A DNA stretch of 64,000 nt from Ruminococcus sp. UBA4240 (GTDB taxonomy: Bacteria; Bacillota; Clostridia; Oscillospirales; Ruminococcaceae): NCBI GenBank assembly GCA_002395525.1, contig DGXE01000024.1, positions 21,627-85,626 on the forward strand, given 5' to 3'. The translations under genes and the position numbers were made by a program. Within the stretch, counting starts at the first letter, position 1. Each line of letters starts with the position of its first letter. Shown here in pieces: positions 26,535-35,525 of the stretch. Below the pieces are notes generated by a model. That model was given only the letters and a program-made list of their open reading frames with translations. It was not told where the DNA came from and made no database searches.

Positions 26535-27846
26535 CTATTACTTCTTCCTCAAGCACATATTCTGCGGTCACGTATATCTTCGGTGTGGCAACGCCCTCGT
26601 CGCCTGTGAACCATACCCTGTCGTAGGAGGAGATGATGAAGTCCACCGCCATCTTGTGATCCCCCTCCTGCATATCGAAGTCGATAAGGTCTATCTGGGC
26701 GGTTATGTCCTCTCCCGTAAGCTCGCTGAGCTGTGTGGAATCTCCCACAAGGAAGAGGGTCAGCCCCGAGGCGACAGGGGTGAACTCGAACTGAGCGGGC
26801 TTGTTTATGAACTGTATATCCTTGCCCTTGATGGACAGGGGCTTTTTGGCTATGCCCTCCGACGGGCAGGTGACAGTGATTGTATCCACATTGGACAGAT
26901 TTTCGTAGTCTGCGGGGAGGAAATTCTCTGCGGAGAATGTGAACACTGACCCTGCATCCACCTCACGCATATTTATGGTGCCTATGTTAAGGCGCTCTAT
27001 GTCCTTCACACGGCTGCCGGGGGCAGCAAGGTCAAGCTCCTCTGCGGAGAATACCAGCTGCGAGCGGAACCAGCTCAGATCAAGGTTTGCGGGGGCATTG
27101 ATGATATTCACATCCAGGGGCAGAGTCTGGCGCACAAGGACGGGTATCTGCACCGCAAAGCTGGTCTTGTCGAAGTAGAGGCTCGAGGTGTCGGAGATGA
27201 GGGTGCTGTCCTTGTAGAGCAGCAGCTCTGCGGCGGAGGTCTCAAAGGTGGAGGAAAGGTTCTCCGGAGGATTTACTCCGGCGCATACCTTCGTTATGGA
27301 GTTGATGGTGTCCTGGGGGCCTGTTATGGTGACACTGGCGGGGGATACCACAGGATCTCCGGAGATGTAGCCGGAGGCCAGCCGCAGATCCTTTACCTCA
27401 GGCTCTATGGTAAATTCCTTGGATACTATTTTGTCAAACGCCACTGTTACCGAGGAGGGGGTTATGGTCTTCACCTCAAATTCAGTGCCGCTCAGGGACT
27501 GGACATCAAGGCGCAGATCGTATTCCCTTGCCATCATCACGTTGGTGACACTGACATTCGCCACCAGGTCCTCAGCCTTGATGGAGCCTATCTTTGCACG
27601 CTCCCCGGATATCTGTACAGTGACAGTCTCATCAGACAGCTCTATGACCTCAAGATTCTGGGACTGGGCGTAGGTGCCGTCCAGGTCTATCTTGACAGGC
27701 ACGTTGTAGATGGTCTTGTCCGTGGTGGGGTATACGGTTATGGATACCACTATCCATATGACTATGGCTATGAGCAGGGAAATGACCATAAGGGAGCGGT
27801 CCCTCATGAGCGCCTGCTTCAGGTTCTCGAATAGTTTCTTGAACAT
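26530..27846 (-). CDS. cdaR: CdaA regulatory protein CdaR (YbbR domains)
   Basis: A 438-aa protein with one N-terminal membrane helix ('LMVISLLIAIVIWIVVSITV', about 20-40) and an extracytoplasmic part of repeated YbbR domains ('VPVKIDLDG', 'EFTIEPEVKDL', 'LPLDVNIINAPANL'). In Firmicutes CdaR binds and tunes the membrane diadenylate cyclase CdaA, encoded just upstream here with a TAATG overlap. It therefore affects c-di-AMP and, with it, potassium and cell-wall balance. GlmM, often third in this operon, is not next to it. The stop codon lies in an inverted-repeat element. Confidence 0.92.
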   Translation of the reverse strand: MFKKLFENLKQALMRDRSLMVISLLIAIVIWIVVSITVYPTTDKTIYNVPVKIDLDGTYAQSQNLEVIELSDETVTVQISGERAKIGSIKAEDLVANVSVTNVMMAREYDLRLDVQSLSGTEFEVKTITPSSVTVAFDKIVSKEFTIEPEVKDLRLASGYISGDPVVSPASVTITGPQDTINSITKVCAGVNPPENLSSTFETSAAELLLYKDSTLISDTSSLYFDKTSFAVQIPVLVRQTLPLDVNIINAPANLDLSWFRSQLVFSAEELDLAAPGSRVKDIERLNIGTINMREVDAGSVFTFSAENFLPADYENLSNVDTITVTCPSEGIAKKPLSIKGKDIQFINKPAQFEFTPVASGLTLFLVGDSTQLSELTGEDITAQIDLIDFDMQEGDHKMAVDFIISSYDRVWFTGDEGVATPKIYVTAEYVLEEEVIG

Positions 27847-28697
27847 TATGCCTTATCCTCCTTTTTCCTGCGGGCGGAGGAGGCGGGGGAGGACTCCGGG
27901 ATGAGCTTGCGGGAAAGGGTCTGCCGCAGGGAATCCTTTGAGAAGCCTCTTTGCAGATCACCGTTTTCCGCTATGGATATGGCGCCTGTCTCCTCGGATA
28001 CCACTATGACGATGGCATCGGAGTTCTCGCTCATGCCTATGGCGGCACGGTGGCGGGAGCCTAACTGCTTGTTGATGGCATCCTCGTTGACGGGCTTTGG
28101 CAGGAACACCCCCGCCGCATATATCTTGCCGTCACGCATTATCACCGCCCCGTCGTGCAGAGGGCATTTGGGGTAGAATATGGTGCCGAAAAGCTCCTTG
28201 GAGGGCACCGCATTGACTATGGTGCCGTTGGAGACCAGATCCCCCAGCTTTGTCTCCCTTTCTATTACGATAAGGGCGCCTGTGGTGGTGGAGGAGAGAT
28301 CCTCGCAGGCCTCGCATATGGCTGTTATCTCCTCGGAGACCGGGGTGACTTCGCTGTCCGTGCCTGTCAGCTTGTCAAGCATGGGGAAGCGGGCGTGCCC
28401 CACACGCTCTATGGTGCGGCGCAGCTCCGGCTGGAAGAGTATCAGCACCGCTATGATACCGATGTTGAATATCCTCTGGAATATCCACTGCACCGCCTTC
28501 ATCTGCCCCACATAGGCAAGAAAGTAGAACAGCACCAGAATGAGTATGCCCTTGATAAGGCCTTCGGCGCGGGTATCACGGATAAACTGTATCAGCTTGT
28601 ATATCAGATAGGTGAGCACCGCAATATCCAGCACATCCCAGAAGGAGGGGGGCCATATGGTGTTAAAGGAGTTTATCAGTTCGTCTAAAAGTTCCAT
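27846..28697 (-). CDS. cdaA: Membrane diadenylate cyclase CdaA
   Basis: A 283-aa enzyme making c-di-AMP from two ATP. Three N-terminal membrane helices (to about residue 85: 'VLDIAVLTYLIYKLIQFI', 'GILILVLFYFLAYVGQM', 'IFNIGIIAVLILFQPELRR') precede a DAC domain with the catalytic DGA ('LHDGAVIMRDG') and RHR ('LGSRHRAAIGMSE') motifs. The C-terminal tail is Ser/Arg/Lys-rich. It is coupled to cdaR by overlapping codons. Confidence 0.96.
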   Translation of the reverse strand: MELLDELINSFNTIWPPSFWDVLDIAVLTYLIYKLIQFIRDTRAEGLIKGILILVLFYFLAYVGQMKAVQWIFQRIFNIGIIAVLILFQPELRRTIERVGHARFPMLDKLTGTDSEVTPVSEEITAICEACEDLSSTTTGALIVIERETKLGDLVSNGTIVNAVPSKELFGTIFYPKCPLHDGAVIMRDGKIYAAGVFLPKPVNEDAINKQLGSRHRAAIGMSENSDAIVIVVSEETGAISIAENGDLQRGFSKDSLRQTLSRKLIPESSPASSARRKKEDKA

Positions 28698-28752
28698 GTG
28701 ATAGGATCCTCTGCTGCTTGTTGTGTAGAAAGGATTTCAGGCGCTGCAGGGG

Positions 28753-30045
28753 CTAAGCCTCTTTTGCTGCTTCTGCCGCTTCTGCTGCCCTTTTCTCCGC
28801 CATCTGCTGTCTTGCTGTGGATAGCATGAGCTTGATGCGGTTTTCCTGATTTACCTGTGTGGCGCCCGGGTCGTAGTCGATGGGAGCGATGTTGGCTTCG
28901 GGGTACATCTCACGGAGCTTTCGTATCATGCCCTTGCCGATGATGTGGTTGGGCAGGCAGCCGAAGGGCTGTGCGCACACGATGTTCCCGTAGCCCATGT
29001 GGATCATGTCCACCATTTCTGCGGTAAGGAGCCACCCCTCACCCATCTTGTTGGCAGGGGAGATGTATGCCTCCACCTCCTTCTTGGCCTCCTCAAAGGG
29101 GGTAGGGCCGAAGAAGCGGGTCTTTTTCACAGCTCTGATTATCTTGTTCTGCATCATCTTGAAAAAGCCCTTGATGCCGAGAGAGCCGAAGTATTTCTTG
29201 TATTTGATGTGGTAGAGCTCTGTCTCCACCACATGGTGATCTCCCATGAAGATAAGGAAGTCTATGAGCCCGGGGCAGTAGACCTCGCACCCCTCGGATT
29301 CAAGGAATTTCTGGAGCTCGTTGTTGCCCAGGGGGGAGTATTTGATGAATATCTCGCCTACTATGCCCACCTTGACCACATCCGGGTCATCCTTGTAGGG
29401 GATGGCTTCAAAGTCCTTTATTATGCGGGCGGTCACCCTGTCAAAGGCGGTGTAGCTGAATTTCAGGTTGGCAAGCTCCTGCTCCCACTTTGCTATAAGG
29501 GCATCCGTGTCCCCCTTGTTTATTTCGTAGGGGCGCACCTGATTGCCCAGCAGCATGAGCACATCCGCATAGCATACAGCGGTGATGAGCTGTGCCAGCA
29601 GGGGAGCTGTCATGGAAAAGCCGGGGTTTTTCTCTATGGCGGGCATTGCCAGTGATATTACAGGCACCTGCTCCATGCCGCACTTGATGAGGGCCTTGCG
29701 GATAAGGTGTATGTAGTTGGAGGCACGGCAGCCGCCGCCTGTCTGCACCATCATAAGGGCAGTCTTGTCAGGGTCGAACTCGCCGCTTTTGAGGGCGTCT
29801 ATGAACTGACCTATTACCAGCAGAGCCGGGTAGCAGGTGTCATTGTGGGTGTAGCGCAGCCCCTCGTTTATTATCCTCCTGCCTGTGGTGGTAAGGAGTT
29901 TCATTTTGTATCCGTGGTTGTTGAACACCTTTTCCAGCAGGCGAAAGTGTATGGGAAGCATATTGGGGATGAGTATGGTGTACTCCTTGCGCATCTCCTC
30001 TGTAAAGAGGAGCCGCCCTGTCTCGTCATATATAAGTTCTGCCAT
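28753..30045 (-). CDS. 2-hydroxyacyl-CoA dehydratase/DUF2229-type protein (stand-alone)
   Basis: A 430-aa protein. 'FNNHGYKMKLL', 'YTHNDTCYPALLVIGQFIDA', 'MVQTGGGCRASNYIHLIRKA' and 'AQPFGCLPNHIIGKG' are the conserved Cys-containing segments of the module usually fused to an ATP-dependent activase (BadF/HgdC type) in Firmicutes proteins of about 1,400 aa. Here the module stands alone. The Cys residues probably bind a 4Fe-4S cluster. The biological substrate is unknown. The C-terminus is Ala/Glu-rich (AEKRAAEAAEAAKEA). No activase gene is adjacent. Confidence 0.7.
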   Translation of the reverse strand: MAELIYDETGRLLFTEEMRKEYTILIPNMLPIHFRLLEKVFNNHGYKMKLLTTTGRRIINEGLRYTHNDTCYPALLVIGQFIDALKSGEFDPDKTALMMVQTGGGCRASNYIHLIRKALIKCGMEQVPVISLAMPAIEKNPGFSMTAPLLAQLITAVCYADVLMLLGNQVRPYEINKGDTDALIAKWEQELANLKFSYTAFDRVTARIIKDFEAIPYKDDPDVVKVGIVGEIFIKYSPLGNNELQKFLESEGCEVYCPGLIDFLIFMGDHHVVETELYHIKYKKYFGSLGIKGFFKMMQNKIIRAVKKTRFFGPTPFEEAKKEVEAYISPANKMGEGWLLTAEMVDMIHMGYGNIVCAQPFGCLPNHIIGKGMIRKLREMYPEANIAPIDYDPGATQVNQENRIKLMLSTARQQMAEKRAAEAAEAAKEA

Positions 30046-30154
30046 GTTATCGCTCCTATCAAGACTATTGCATCACTGTCCGCAGACTGTATCAAATCGA
30101 TCAATACATTATACCACATGATTATTAACATTTCAAGTATTTTTGCAAAACTGG

Positions 30155-30378
30155 AAGCAAGAAGTTAGAAGCAAGAGGCAAGATGAAGTAACGATGAACA
30201 TATAGCTTTTTGCCTCTGTTACTGCAAAGTATTACTTTTTCGCAAAAAAAGGAAAGAGCCGGCATCCCTGCCGGCTCATGACTTCTGATATCTGATTTCT
30301 AATGCGGCAGAGCAGAGGCAGAACACTCGCAATTCGTTGTCTGCTTATCTTGCCTCTTGCTTCTTGCCTCTTGCTTCT
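30155..30378. repeat. Inverted-repeat intergenic element, family 1, copy B
   Basis: The left end (30155-30188) and right end (30345-30378) are inverted copies of the pattern AGAAGCAAGAGGCAAGAT. The inside has AACGATGAACATATAGC near the left end and a strong hairpin that serves as terminator for the AIM24 gene. No ORF is present inside. Confidence 0.7.
30244..30277 (-). terminator. Intrinsic terminator after the AIM24 gene
   Basis: A GAGCCGGC/GCCGGCTC stem followed on the minus strand by TTTCCTTTTTTT; it lies inside repeat copy B. Confidence 0.8.
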
Positions 30379-30383
30379 GCCAA

Positions 30384-31088
30384 TCAGTTGCTCTTGGGGA
30401 GATAGGGGATGATAGCGCCTGCAAGTGCGCTTGCGGGCATAGTCTGGAGCCAGATGCGCCCCGGGCCTGTAACACGGGTGTTGAAAAGGCCTTCGCCGCC
30501 CAGCAGAGCGTTGCCTACGCCGGCAACTGTCTCTATGTCAACAGAGCAGGTGGCATCCATTGCTGCAAGATAGCCTGTGTCTATGAGCATGGACTGACCG
30601 GGGGCAAGGTCGTAGTTGTATACGCCGCCGTTTATCTCAAGGAATACCATGCCGGTGCCGGTGAACTTCTGCATGATGAAGCCTTCGCCGCCGAAGAAGC
30701 CTGCACCCACCTTCTTCTGGAAGAAAAGCTCCATGTTCACGCCCTGTGAGTTTGCAAGGTATGCCTGCTTCTGAGCTACGATGGAATTGCCGCCGTTTAG
30801 CTGTATGCACAGGATGTCACCGGGGAATGTGGATGCGAATGCTATCTCACCGGGGCCTCCCTGTGAGGTGTAGGTGTTCCTGAACATGGACTCGCCTGTC
30901 AGGGCAGATTTTGCCAGACCGCCCAGTGCGCCCAGCAGACCACCCTTGCCGCCGCCTGAGAGGCCTGTCTGCATCTGCATATTGGGGGTCATCCAGGACA
31001 TGGCGCCTTTCTGGCACTCTATGCTCTCGCCTGCATCAAGCTTGCAAACCAGAGCGCAAAGGGGCTTGTTGATAACTTCGTATTGCAT
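30384..31088 (-). CDS. AIM24/TIGR00266 family protein
   Basis: A 234-aa all-beta protein of the AIM24 (DUF124) family. Typical parts are 'ESIECQKGAMSWMTPNMQMQ', 'GGPGEIAFASTFPGDIL', 'VGAGFFGGEGFIMQKFTG' and 'TGPGRIWLQTMPASALA'. The family is soluble, forms beta-helical trimers, and has no established bacterial function. It has its own promoter and terminator, so it is a single-gene unit. Confidence 0.92.
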   Translation of the reverse strand: MQYEVINKPLCALVCKLDAGESIECQKGAMSWMTPNMQMQTGLSGGGKGGLLGALGGLAKSALTGESMFRNTYTSQGGPGEIAFASTFPGDILCIQLNGGNSIVAQKQAYLANSQGVNMELFFQKKVGAGFFGGEGFIMQKFTGTGMVFLEINGGVYNYDLAPGQSMLIDTGYLAAMDATCSVDIETVAGVGNALLGGEGLFNTRVTGPGRIWLQTMPASALAGAIIPYLPKSN

Positions 31089-31127
31089 GATTATTCCTCC
31101 GTTTCTGCGAATGTTTTCGCTGTATTG

Positions 31128-31156
31128 ATATTATCATATTATGGCGCCGATGTCAA
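31128..31156 (-). promoter_or_regulatory. Promoter of the AIM24 gene
   Basis: TTGACA, 17 bp, TAATAT on the minus strand, 39 bp before the start; AGGAGGA-like GGAGGA precedes the ATG. Confidence 0.8.
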
Positions 31157-31317
31157 TATTTTTTTGCACTTTTGTTATGAAAATGTTTTTTTGCCTGTTC
31201 CCGGGCACTATCTCCGGAAAAGCAAGGAATGTGGGGGCATTGTGCATAATGCAGTAAAATACATTCCGGAGGCTGTCATATTTTTCGTTGCAGTTCGGTT
31301 ACAATTTGGTACAGGAC

Positions 31318-31346
31318 TTGAAATATTTGCAATTTGCGTTTATAAT
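31318..31346 (+). promoter_or_regulatory. Promoter of the permease-adaptor operon
   Basis: TTGAAA, 17 bp, TATAAT. The transcript would have a leader of about 180 nt containing the small hairpin CCGGCTTATGCCGG (31390-31403). The divergent stretch 31157-31317 shows nothing else I can name. Confidence 0.8.
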
Positions 31347-31531
31347 AGATGTGTATATTCGGTAAGTGTCGGCTGATGTCGGCAAAGCACCGGCTTATGC
31401 CGGTACAGACTCCAAATCACTTTACAGTGAATGTCAATTTATTTTGACGTTCACCAGCAGACCTCACAAGCGCACAGGCTTTCAGCCCGCCTCGGCGGCT
31501 GATATGCTCTGCGCCCCAAGGTGGTGTATAG

Positions 31532-32578
31532 ATGTTCAAAAAGAAAGAAAAGCTCCCTGTGACCGGGGCTAAGGCGGAAGACAAGGGAGCCGTTAAGGTA
31601 GGCTTAAAGCCTGCCCCCCTACAGCCCGGTGCGAAGGGCGCTGACAAGGCTCTCTCAGAGCAGGAGGGCAAAAAGAAAAGCAAGCCCCGGGAGAAATTCC
31701 GGGAAAAGCGAAGCGTGGCAGACCCCAACACACCCTTTGCAAGGGCGCTGCTCATACCCAGCATTTTAGGTGTCATCACCTTTTTTGTAGCACCCTTCCT
31801 CATAGTTATCTACTACTCCTTCCTTGACAACCCCATTGCCAAGGAATTCGTGGGATTTTCCAACTACGGTGCGGTGCTCGGCAACAGCGCCTTCCAGACA
31901 GCCGCCAAGAATACCCTGATACTCTCTGCGGTTTCCGTGCCCGCTGCGGTGGTGTTCTCACTGCTGCTGGCTCTGCTTCTGGATGCGAAGATACCCATGA
32001 AGAGTATGTTCCGCACCTTCTTCCTGTCTCCCATGATGGTGCCTGTTGCCTCCATCGTGCTCATATGGCAGGTAATATTCCACTACAACGGCTCCCTCAA
32101 CTATATGCTGGCACAGCTCTTCGATTTGGCGCCCATTGACTGGATGAAGTCCGACAAGAGCCTTATGGTGGTAAGTGTGCTGTTTCTGTGGAAAAACCTG
32201 GGGTACAACATGATACTGTTCATGACAGCCCTCTCAAACATCCCCAAGGATCTCATCGAAGTGGCAAGGCTGGAGGGCGCAGGGGGCATATGGGTGCTCA
32301 CTCACCTGAAGCTCAGGTACATTTCCCCCACGGTGGTGTTTGTCACCATACTCTCTCTCATAAACTCCTTCAAGCTGTTCAGAGAGGTGTATCTGCTGAC
32401 GGGGGACTATCCCTATCAGAGCCTGTATCTGCTGCAGCACTTCATGAACAACACATTCCGTTCCCTTGACTATCAGAAGTTGTCCTCCGCCGCCCTTATC
32501 ATGGCGCTGGTGATGATATTCATCATCGGACTGCTGGTGCTGACGGAGAACGTATTCGGGGAGGATATTGAGGAATGA
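31532..32578 (+). CDS. MalF-type ABC sugar permease
   Basis: A 348-aa permease. A charged cytoplasmic extension of about 70 residues (Lys/Ala/Pro-rich) comes first, then six membrane helices starting at 'ALLIPSILGVITFFVAPFLI'. The EAA loop that docks the ATPase is 'EVARLEGAGGIWVLTHLKLR'. It forms a heterodimer with the next gene, overlapping by ATGA. No solute-binding protein or ATPase gene is adjacent, so a shared MsmK-like ATPase is likely needed. The operon partners are an efflux-type adaptor rather than sugar enzymes. Confidence 0.85.
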   Translation: MFKKKEKLPVTGAKAEDKGAVKVGLKPAPLQPGAKGADKALSEQEGKKKSKPREKFREKRSVADPNTPFARALLIPSILGVITFFVAPFLIVIYYSFLDNPIAKEFVGFSNYGAVLGNSAFQTAAKNTLILSAVSVPAAVVFSLLLALLLDAKIPMKSMFRTFFLSPMMVPVASIVLIWQVIFHYNGSLNYMLAQLFDLAPIDWMKSDKSLMVVSVLFLWKNLGYNMILFMTALSNIPKDLIEVARLEGAGGIWVLTHLKLRYISPTVVFVTILSLINSFKLFREVYLLTGDYPYQSLYLLQHFMNNTFRSLDYQKLSSAALIMALVMIFIIGLLVLTENVFGEDIEE

Positions 32579-33486
32579 CAAAAAAGAAAAAGAAGCGTTT
32601 CTCCCTGTCAAAGACCTGGTCGAATATCCTGCTCGGCATAGTCACCGTGTTCACAGCCATATCAGCGGTGATATTCCTGCTCCCCACGGTGCTGACCATA
32701 ACCAACTCATTCATGGCGCAGTCGGAGATAAACGCCAACTACGGCATGATCTTCAACACCGTCACCGGGAACAAGACCTTCATAGCAGAGAAGGTAAACC
32801 TTAAATTCATCCCCGATATGGTGTCCTTCGGCCAGTACGGCACCTTCCTGCTGAAAAGCCCGGACTACCTGCTGAAATTCTGGAATTCCGTCATCTACAC
32901 CGTGCCCATCGTCATATTCCAGATACTTGTGGCACTGGGGGCATCCTATTCCTTTGCACGGCTCACGGGAAAGATAAAGGAGATCATATTCTTCATCTAC
33001 ATCGTGGTAATGCTCATGCCCTACCAGGTAACGCTGGTGCCCAACTACCTTGTGGCTGACAAGCTGGGGATACTGGGCACACGCCTTTCCATCATACTGC
33101 CGGGCATATTCTCCCCCTTTGCGGTGTACCTGCTGACAAAGGCCATGAAGCGCATACCCAAAGCCTTTTCAGAGGCGGCTAAGCTGGACGGGGCAAGCGA
33201 ATTCAGGATATTCACCGATATATATATGCCTATGGTAAGGGGCTCCATATTCTCGGTAATGATCCTCATCTTCATCGACTACTGGAACATGGTGGAGCAG
33301 CCCATGGTGCTGCTTTCCGACGAGGGGATGTACCCCCTGAGCGTATTCCTGTCAAAGATCAATTCCGGAGATACAGGCCTTGCCTTTGCGGCGGCGGTGG
33401 TGTACATGATACCCTCCATGCTGCTCTTCCTCTACGGGGAGGATGCCCTTGTGGAAGGCATCTCCGGCTCGGCAACGCTGAAATAG
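32575..33486 (+). CDS. MalG-type ABC sugar permease
   Basis: A 303-aa permease. The first helix 'ILLGIVTVFTAISAVIFLLP', then a long outer loop, then 'YSFARLTGKIKEIIFFIYIV' and the EAA loop 'EAAKLDGASEFRIFTDIYMP'. It starts inside the stop of the MalF-type gene. Carbohydrate import is the family role; the substrate is unknown. Confidence 0.87.
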   Translation: MTKKKKKRFSLSKTWSNILLGIVTVFTAISAVIFLLPTVLTITNSFMAQSEINANYGMIFNTVTGNKTFIAEKVNLKFIPDMVSFGQYGTFLLKSPDYLLKFWNSVIYTVPIVIFQILVALGASYSFARLTGKIKEIIFFIYIVVMLMPYQVTLVPNYLVADKLGILGTRLSIILPGIFSPFAVYLLTKAMKRIPKAFSEAAKLDGASEFRIFTDIYMPMVRGSIFSVMILIFIDYWNMVEQPMVLLSDEGMYPLSVFLSKINSGDTGLAFAAAVVYMIPSMLLFLYGEDALVEGISGSATLK

Positions 33487-33543
33487 CCGCTTAAAGGACA
33501 CGGGGCACGACCCCCTTCAACTGATTCTAACGGAGGTATTGCA

Positions 33544-35460
33544 ATGGAACAGGAACAGGCCAACCGCAGAAAAGATATTATAAAGAATATTCTTATAATA
33601 TTCCTTATCATAATGCTGCTGCTGACATTCTTCTCAAATACCATACTCAACTACTCCCTGCCCCAGGTCTCGGCGGTGTATGCCACCCAGGCCACCATTT
33701 CCGAGCAGATAAGGGGCAGCGGGAGCGTGCAGCCTGCACAGACCTATGAGGTGAAGATAAACGAGGATCGTGAGGTCAAGAGCGTGCTCGTGCGTGTGGG
33801 AGACACCATCAAGGCGGGAGATACCATCGCCATACTTGAGGATGTGGACAATTCCACCGCCGTACAGGAGGCAAGGGACAAGCTGGCAGACCTGGAGCTT
33901 GACTACCGCAAGGCGCTGCTGGACTCAAACTCCACCTCCTACAGCTCAGACATCCTTGCCATAGAGCGGGCGGAGCAGGAGCTGGAAAAGCTGAAGAAGC
34001 AGCGTGAGGAGGCTGTCAAGTATGAGGCCGAATCCAAGGAGGCAGCCACCGATGTGCGCACAGCCACTGCTGATGTGGACAAGCTGAAGGCTGAAAAGGA
34101 AAAGTACAACACTATGCTCTCCTCCGCAAGCACAGAGGATATGCTGGATCTCACCGATGCCCACTACAAGAAGATACAGGCGGCAAAGCAGGCTGTTACC
34201 GATGCGGAGAAGGCATTTGCCGATGCCCAGGCCGCATACAAGAAATTCTCATCAGGCATAGACACCACTGATATAGACAGCACTCTCATCGCAAAGCGCA
34301 ACGAGGCTGACAAGCTGCGCACGGAGAACAACAACCTGTACACCAAGATAGCCAATGCGGAGGCGGGCGCAGATACATCGAGCTATTCGGAGACCATTGC
34401 CAACAATATCACCACCATCAACAACCTGAACCGTGAGATCTCAAACCTTATGCACAAGCAGTCCCTGACTGCCGGCGACAAGAAAAAGCTCGAAGACCTT
34501 GAAAAGGCACAGGAAAAGGCTGAGAAGGCCGTCACCGATGCCAAGGATGCCCAGGCTCAGGCTATAAGAGAGGTAAAGCTGGAGATAAAGGGCTGGATAG
34601 ACGACGTGGACAGAAGGCTTGAAGCCGCTAATGGAAAGCTCACCGACGTTACCAACCGCAAGGACGACATCGCAGGCCAGGGCATATCCAAGGTGTCCGA
34701 TATAGACAGCAAGATAGAGAGCCAGGAAGCCTCAATACAGAAGCTCAAGGATGACCTTCACAACAAGCAGATCACGGATTCCACCGCTGCATCAAAGACA
34801 CAGCTTGACCTGGAATCAAAGAAGAATGCGGTGGACAGGCAGCAGAGAGCCCTTGACAAGCTCCTTGCCGGCACCGATAAGGAGATAGTCTCCAAGTCCG
34901 GCGGCGTGGTGGCAAGCATAAACATATCCGCAGGCAGCAAGGCTGAGGCGGGCAAGGTAGTAGCCACCGTGAATGTAACGGATCTGGGGTACCTCATTGA
35001 GATGCCCGTAAAGGCGGAGCAGGCCAAGAAGATCCGTGTGGGGGACATTGCAGAAGTAGTGTCCTGGTACGGCTCCAACATCTCCGCTACCGTCAAGGAG
35101 ATCAAGGCGGACAGCAACAACCCCCAGTCACAGAAGATACTCGTGTTTGAGATAACCGGCGATGACATAACCGTTGGACAGAACCTTACCCTGCAAATGG
35201 GCAGCAAGGGTCAGCAGTACTCCGTTACCGTGCCCAACAACGCCATCAGGGAGGACTCAAACGGCAAATACGTGCTGGTGATGGAATCAAAGTCCTCACC
35301 CCTTGGCAACAGGTACAAGGCAGCCCGCTACCCTGTTGAGGTGCTGGCAAAGGATGAGAAGAACTCCGCAGTATCGGGTCTTTCCGGCAATGAGTTCGTC
35401 ATCACCACCTCCACAAAGCCCATAAACGCAGGTGCTCAGGTAAGACCTGCGGAGGACTGA
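33544..35460 (+). CDS. HlyD/MacA-like membrane-fusion adaptor with very long coiled coil
   Basis: A 638-aa protein with one N-terminal membrane helix ('ILIIFLIIMLLLTFFSNTIL', about 17-37), a lipoyl/barrel-sandwich half ('VKSVLVRVGDTIKAGDTIAI'), about 300 residues of heptad-like coiled coil (about 115-445), then the second lipoyl half ('SKSGGVVASINISAGSKAEA') and a beta-barrel domain ('VPNNAIREDSNGKYVLVM'). Adaptors of this type link an inner-membrane pump with the cell exterior. It follows the permease pair by 57 bp in one direction. The coiled coil is longer than in most Gram-positive MacA-like proteins. Confidence 0.85.
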   Translation: MEQEQANRRKDIIKNILIIFLIIMLLLTFFSNTILNYSLPQVSAVYATQATISEQIRGSGSVQPAQTYEVKINEDREVKSVLVRVGDTIKAGDTIAILEDVDNSTAVQEARDKLADLELDYRKALLDSNSTSYSSDILAIERAEQELEKLKKQREEAVKYEAESKEAATDVRTATADVDKLKAEKEKYNTMLSSASTEDMLDLTDAHYKKIQAAKQAVTDAEKAFADAQAAYKKFSSGIDTTDIDSTLIAKRNEADKLRTENNNLYTKIANAEAGADTSSYSETIANNITTINNLNREISNLMHKQSLTAGDKKKLEDLEKAQEKAEKAVTDAKDAQAQAIREVKLEIKGWIDDVDRRLEAANGKLTDVTNRKDDIAGQGISKVSDIDSKIESQEASIQKLKDDLHNKQITDSTAASKTQLDLESKKNAVDRQQRALDKLLAGTDKEIVSKSGGVVASINISAGSKAEAGKVVATVNVTDLGYLIEMPVKAEQAKKIRVGDIAEVVSWYGSNISATVKEIKADSNNPQSQKILVFEITGDDITVGQNLTLQMGSKGQQYSVTVPNNAIREDSNGKYVLVMESKSSPLGNRYKAARYPVEVLAKDEKNSAVSGLSGNEFVITTSTKPINAGAQVRPAED

Positions 35461-35525
35461 TAAGAGCGATACCACTCCGTAAGACTGATGGCAGTCTCTA
35501 ACTTCTAACCTTTCTGGTGTTTTCT

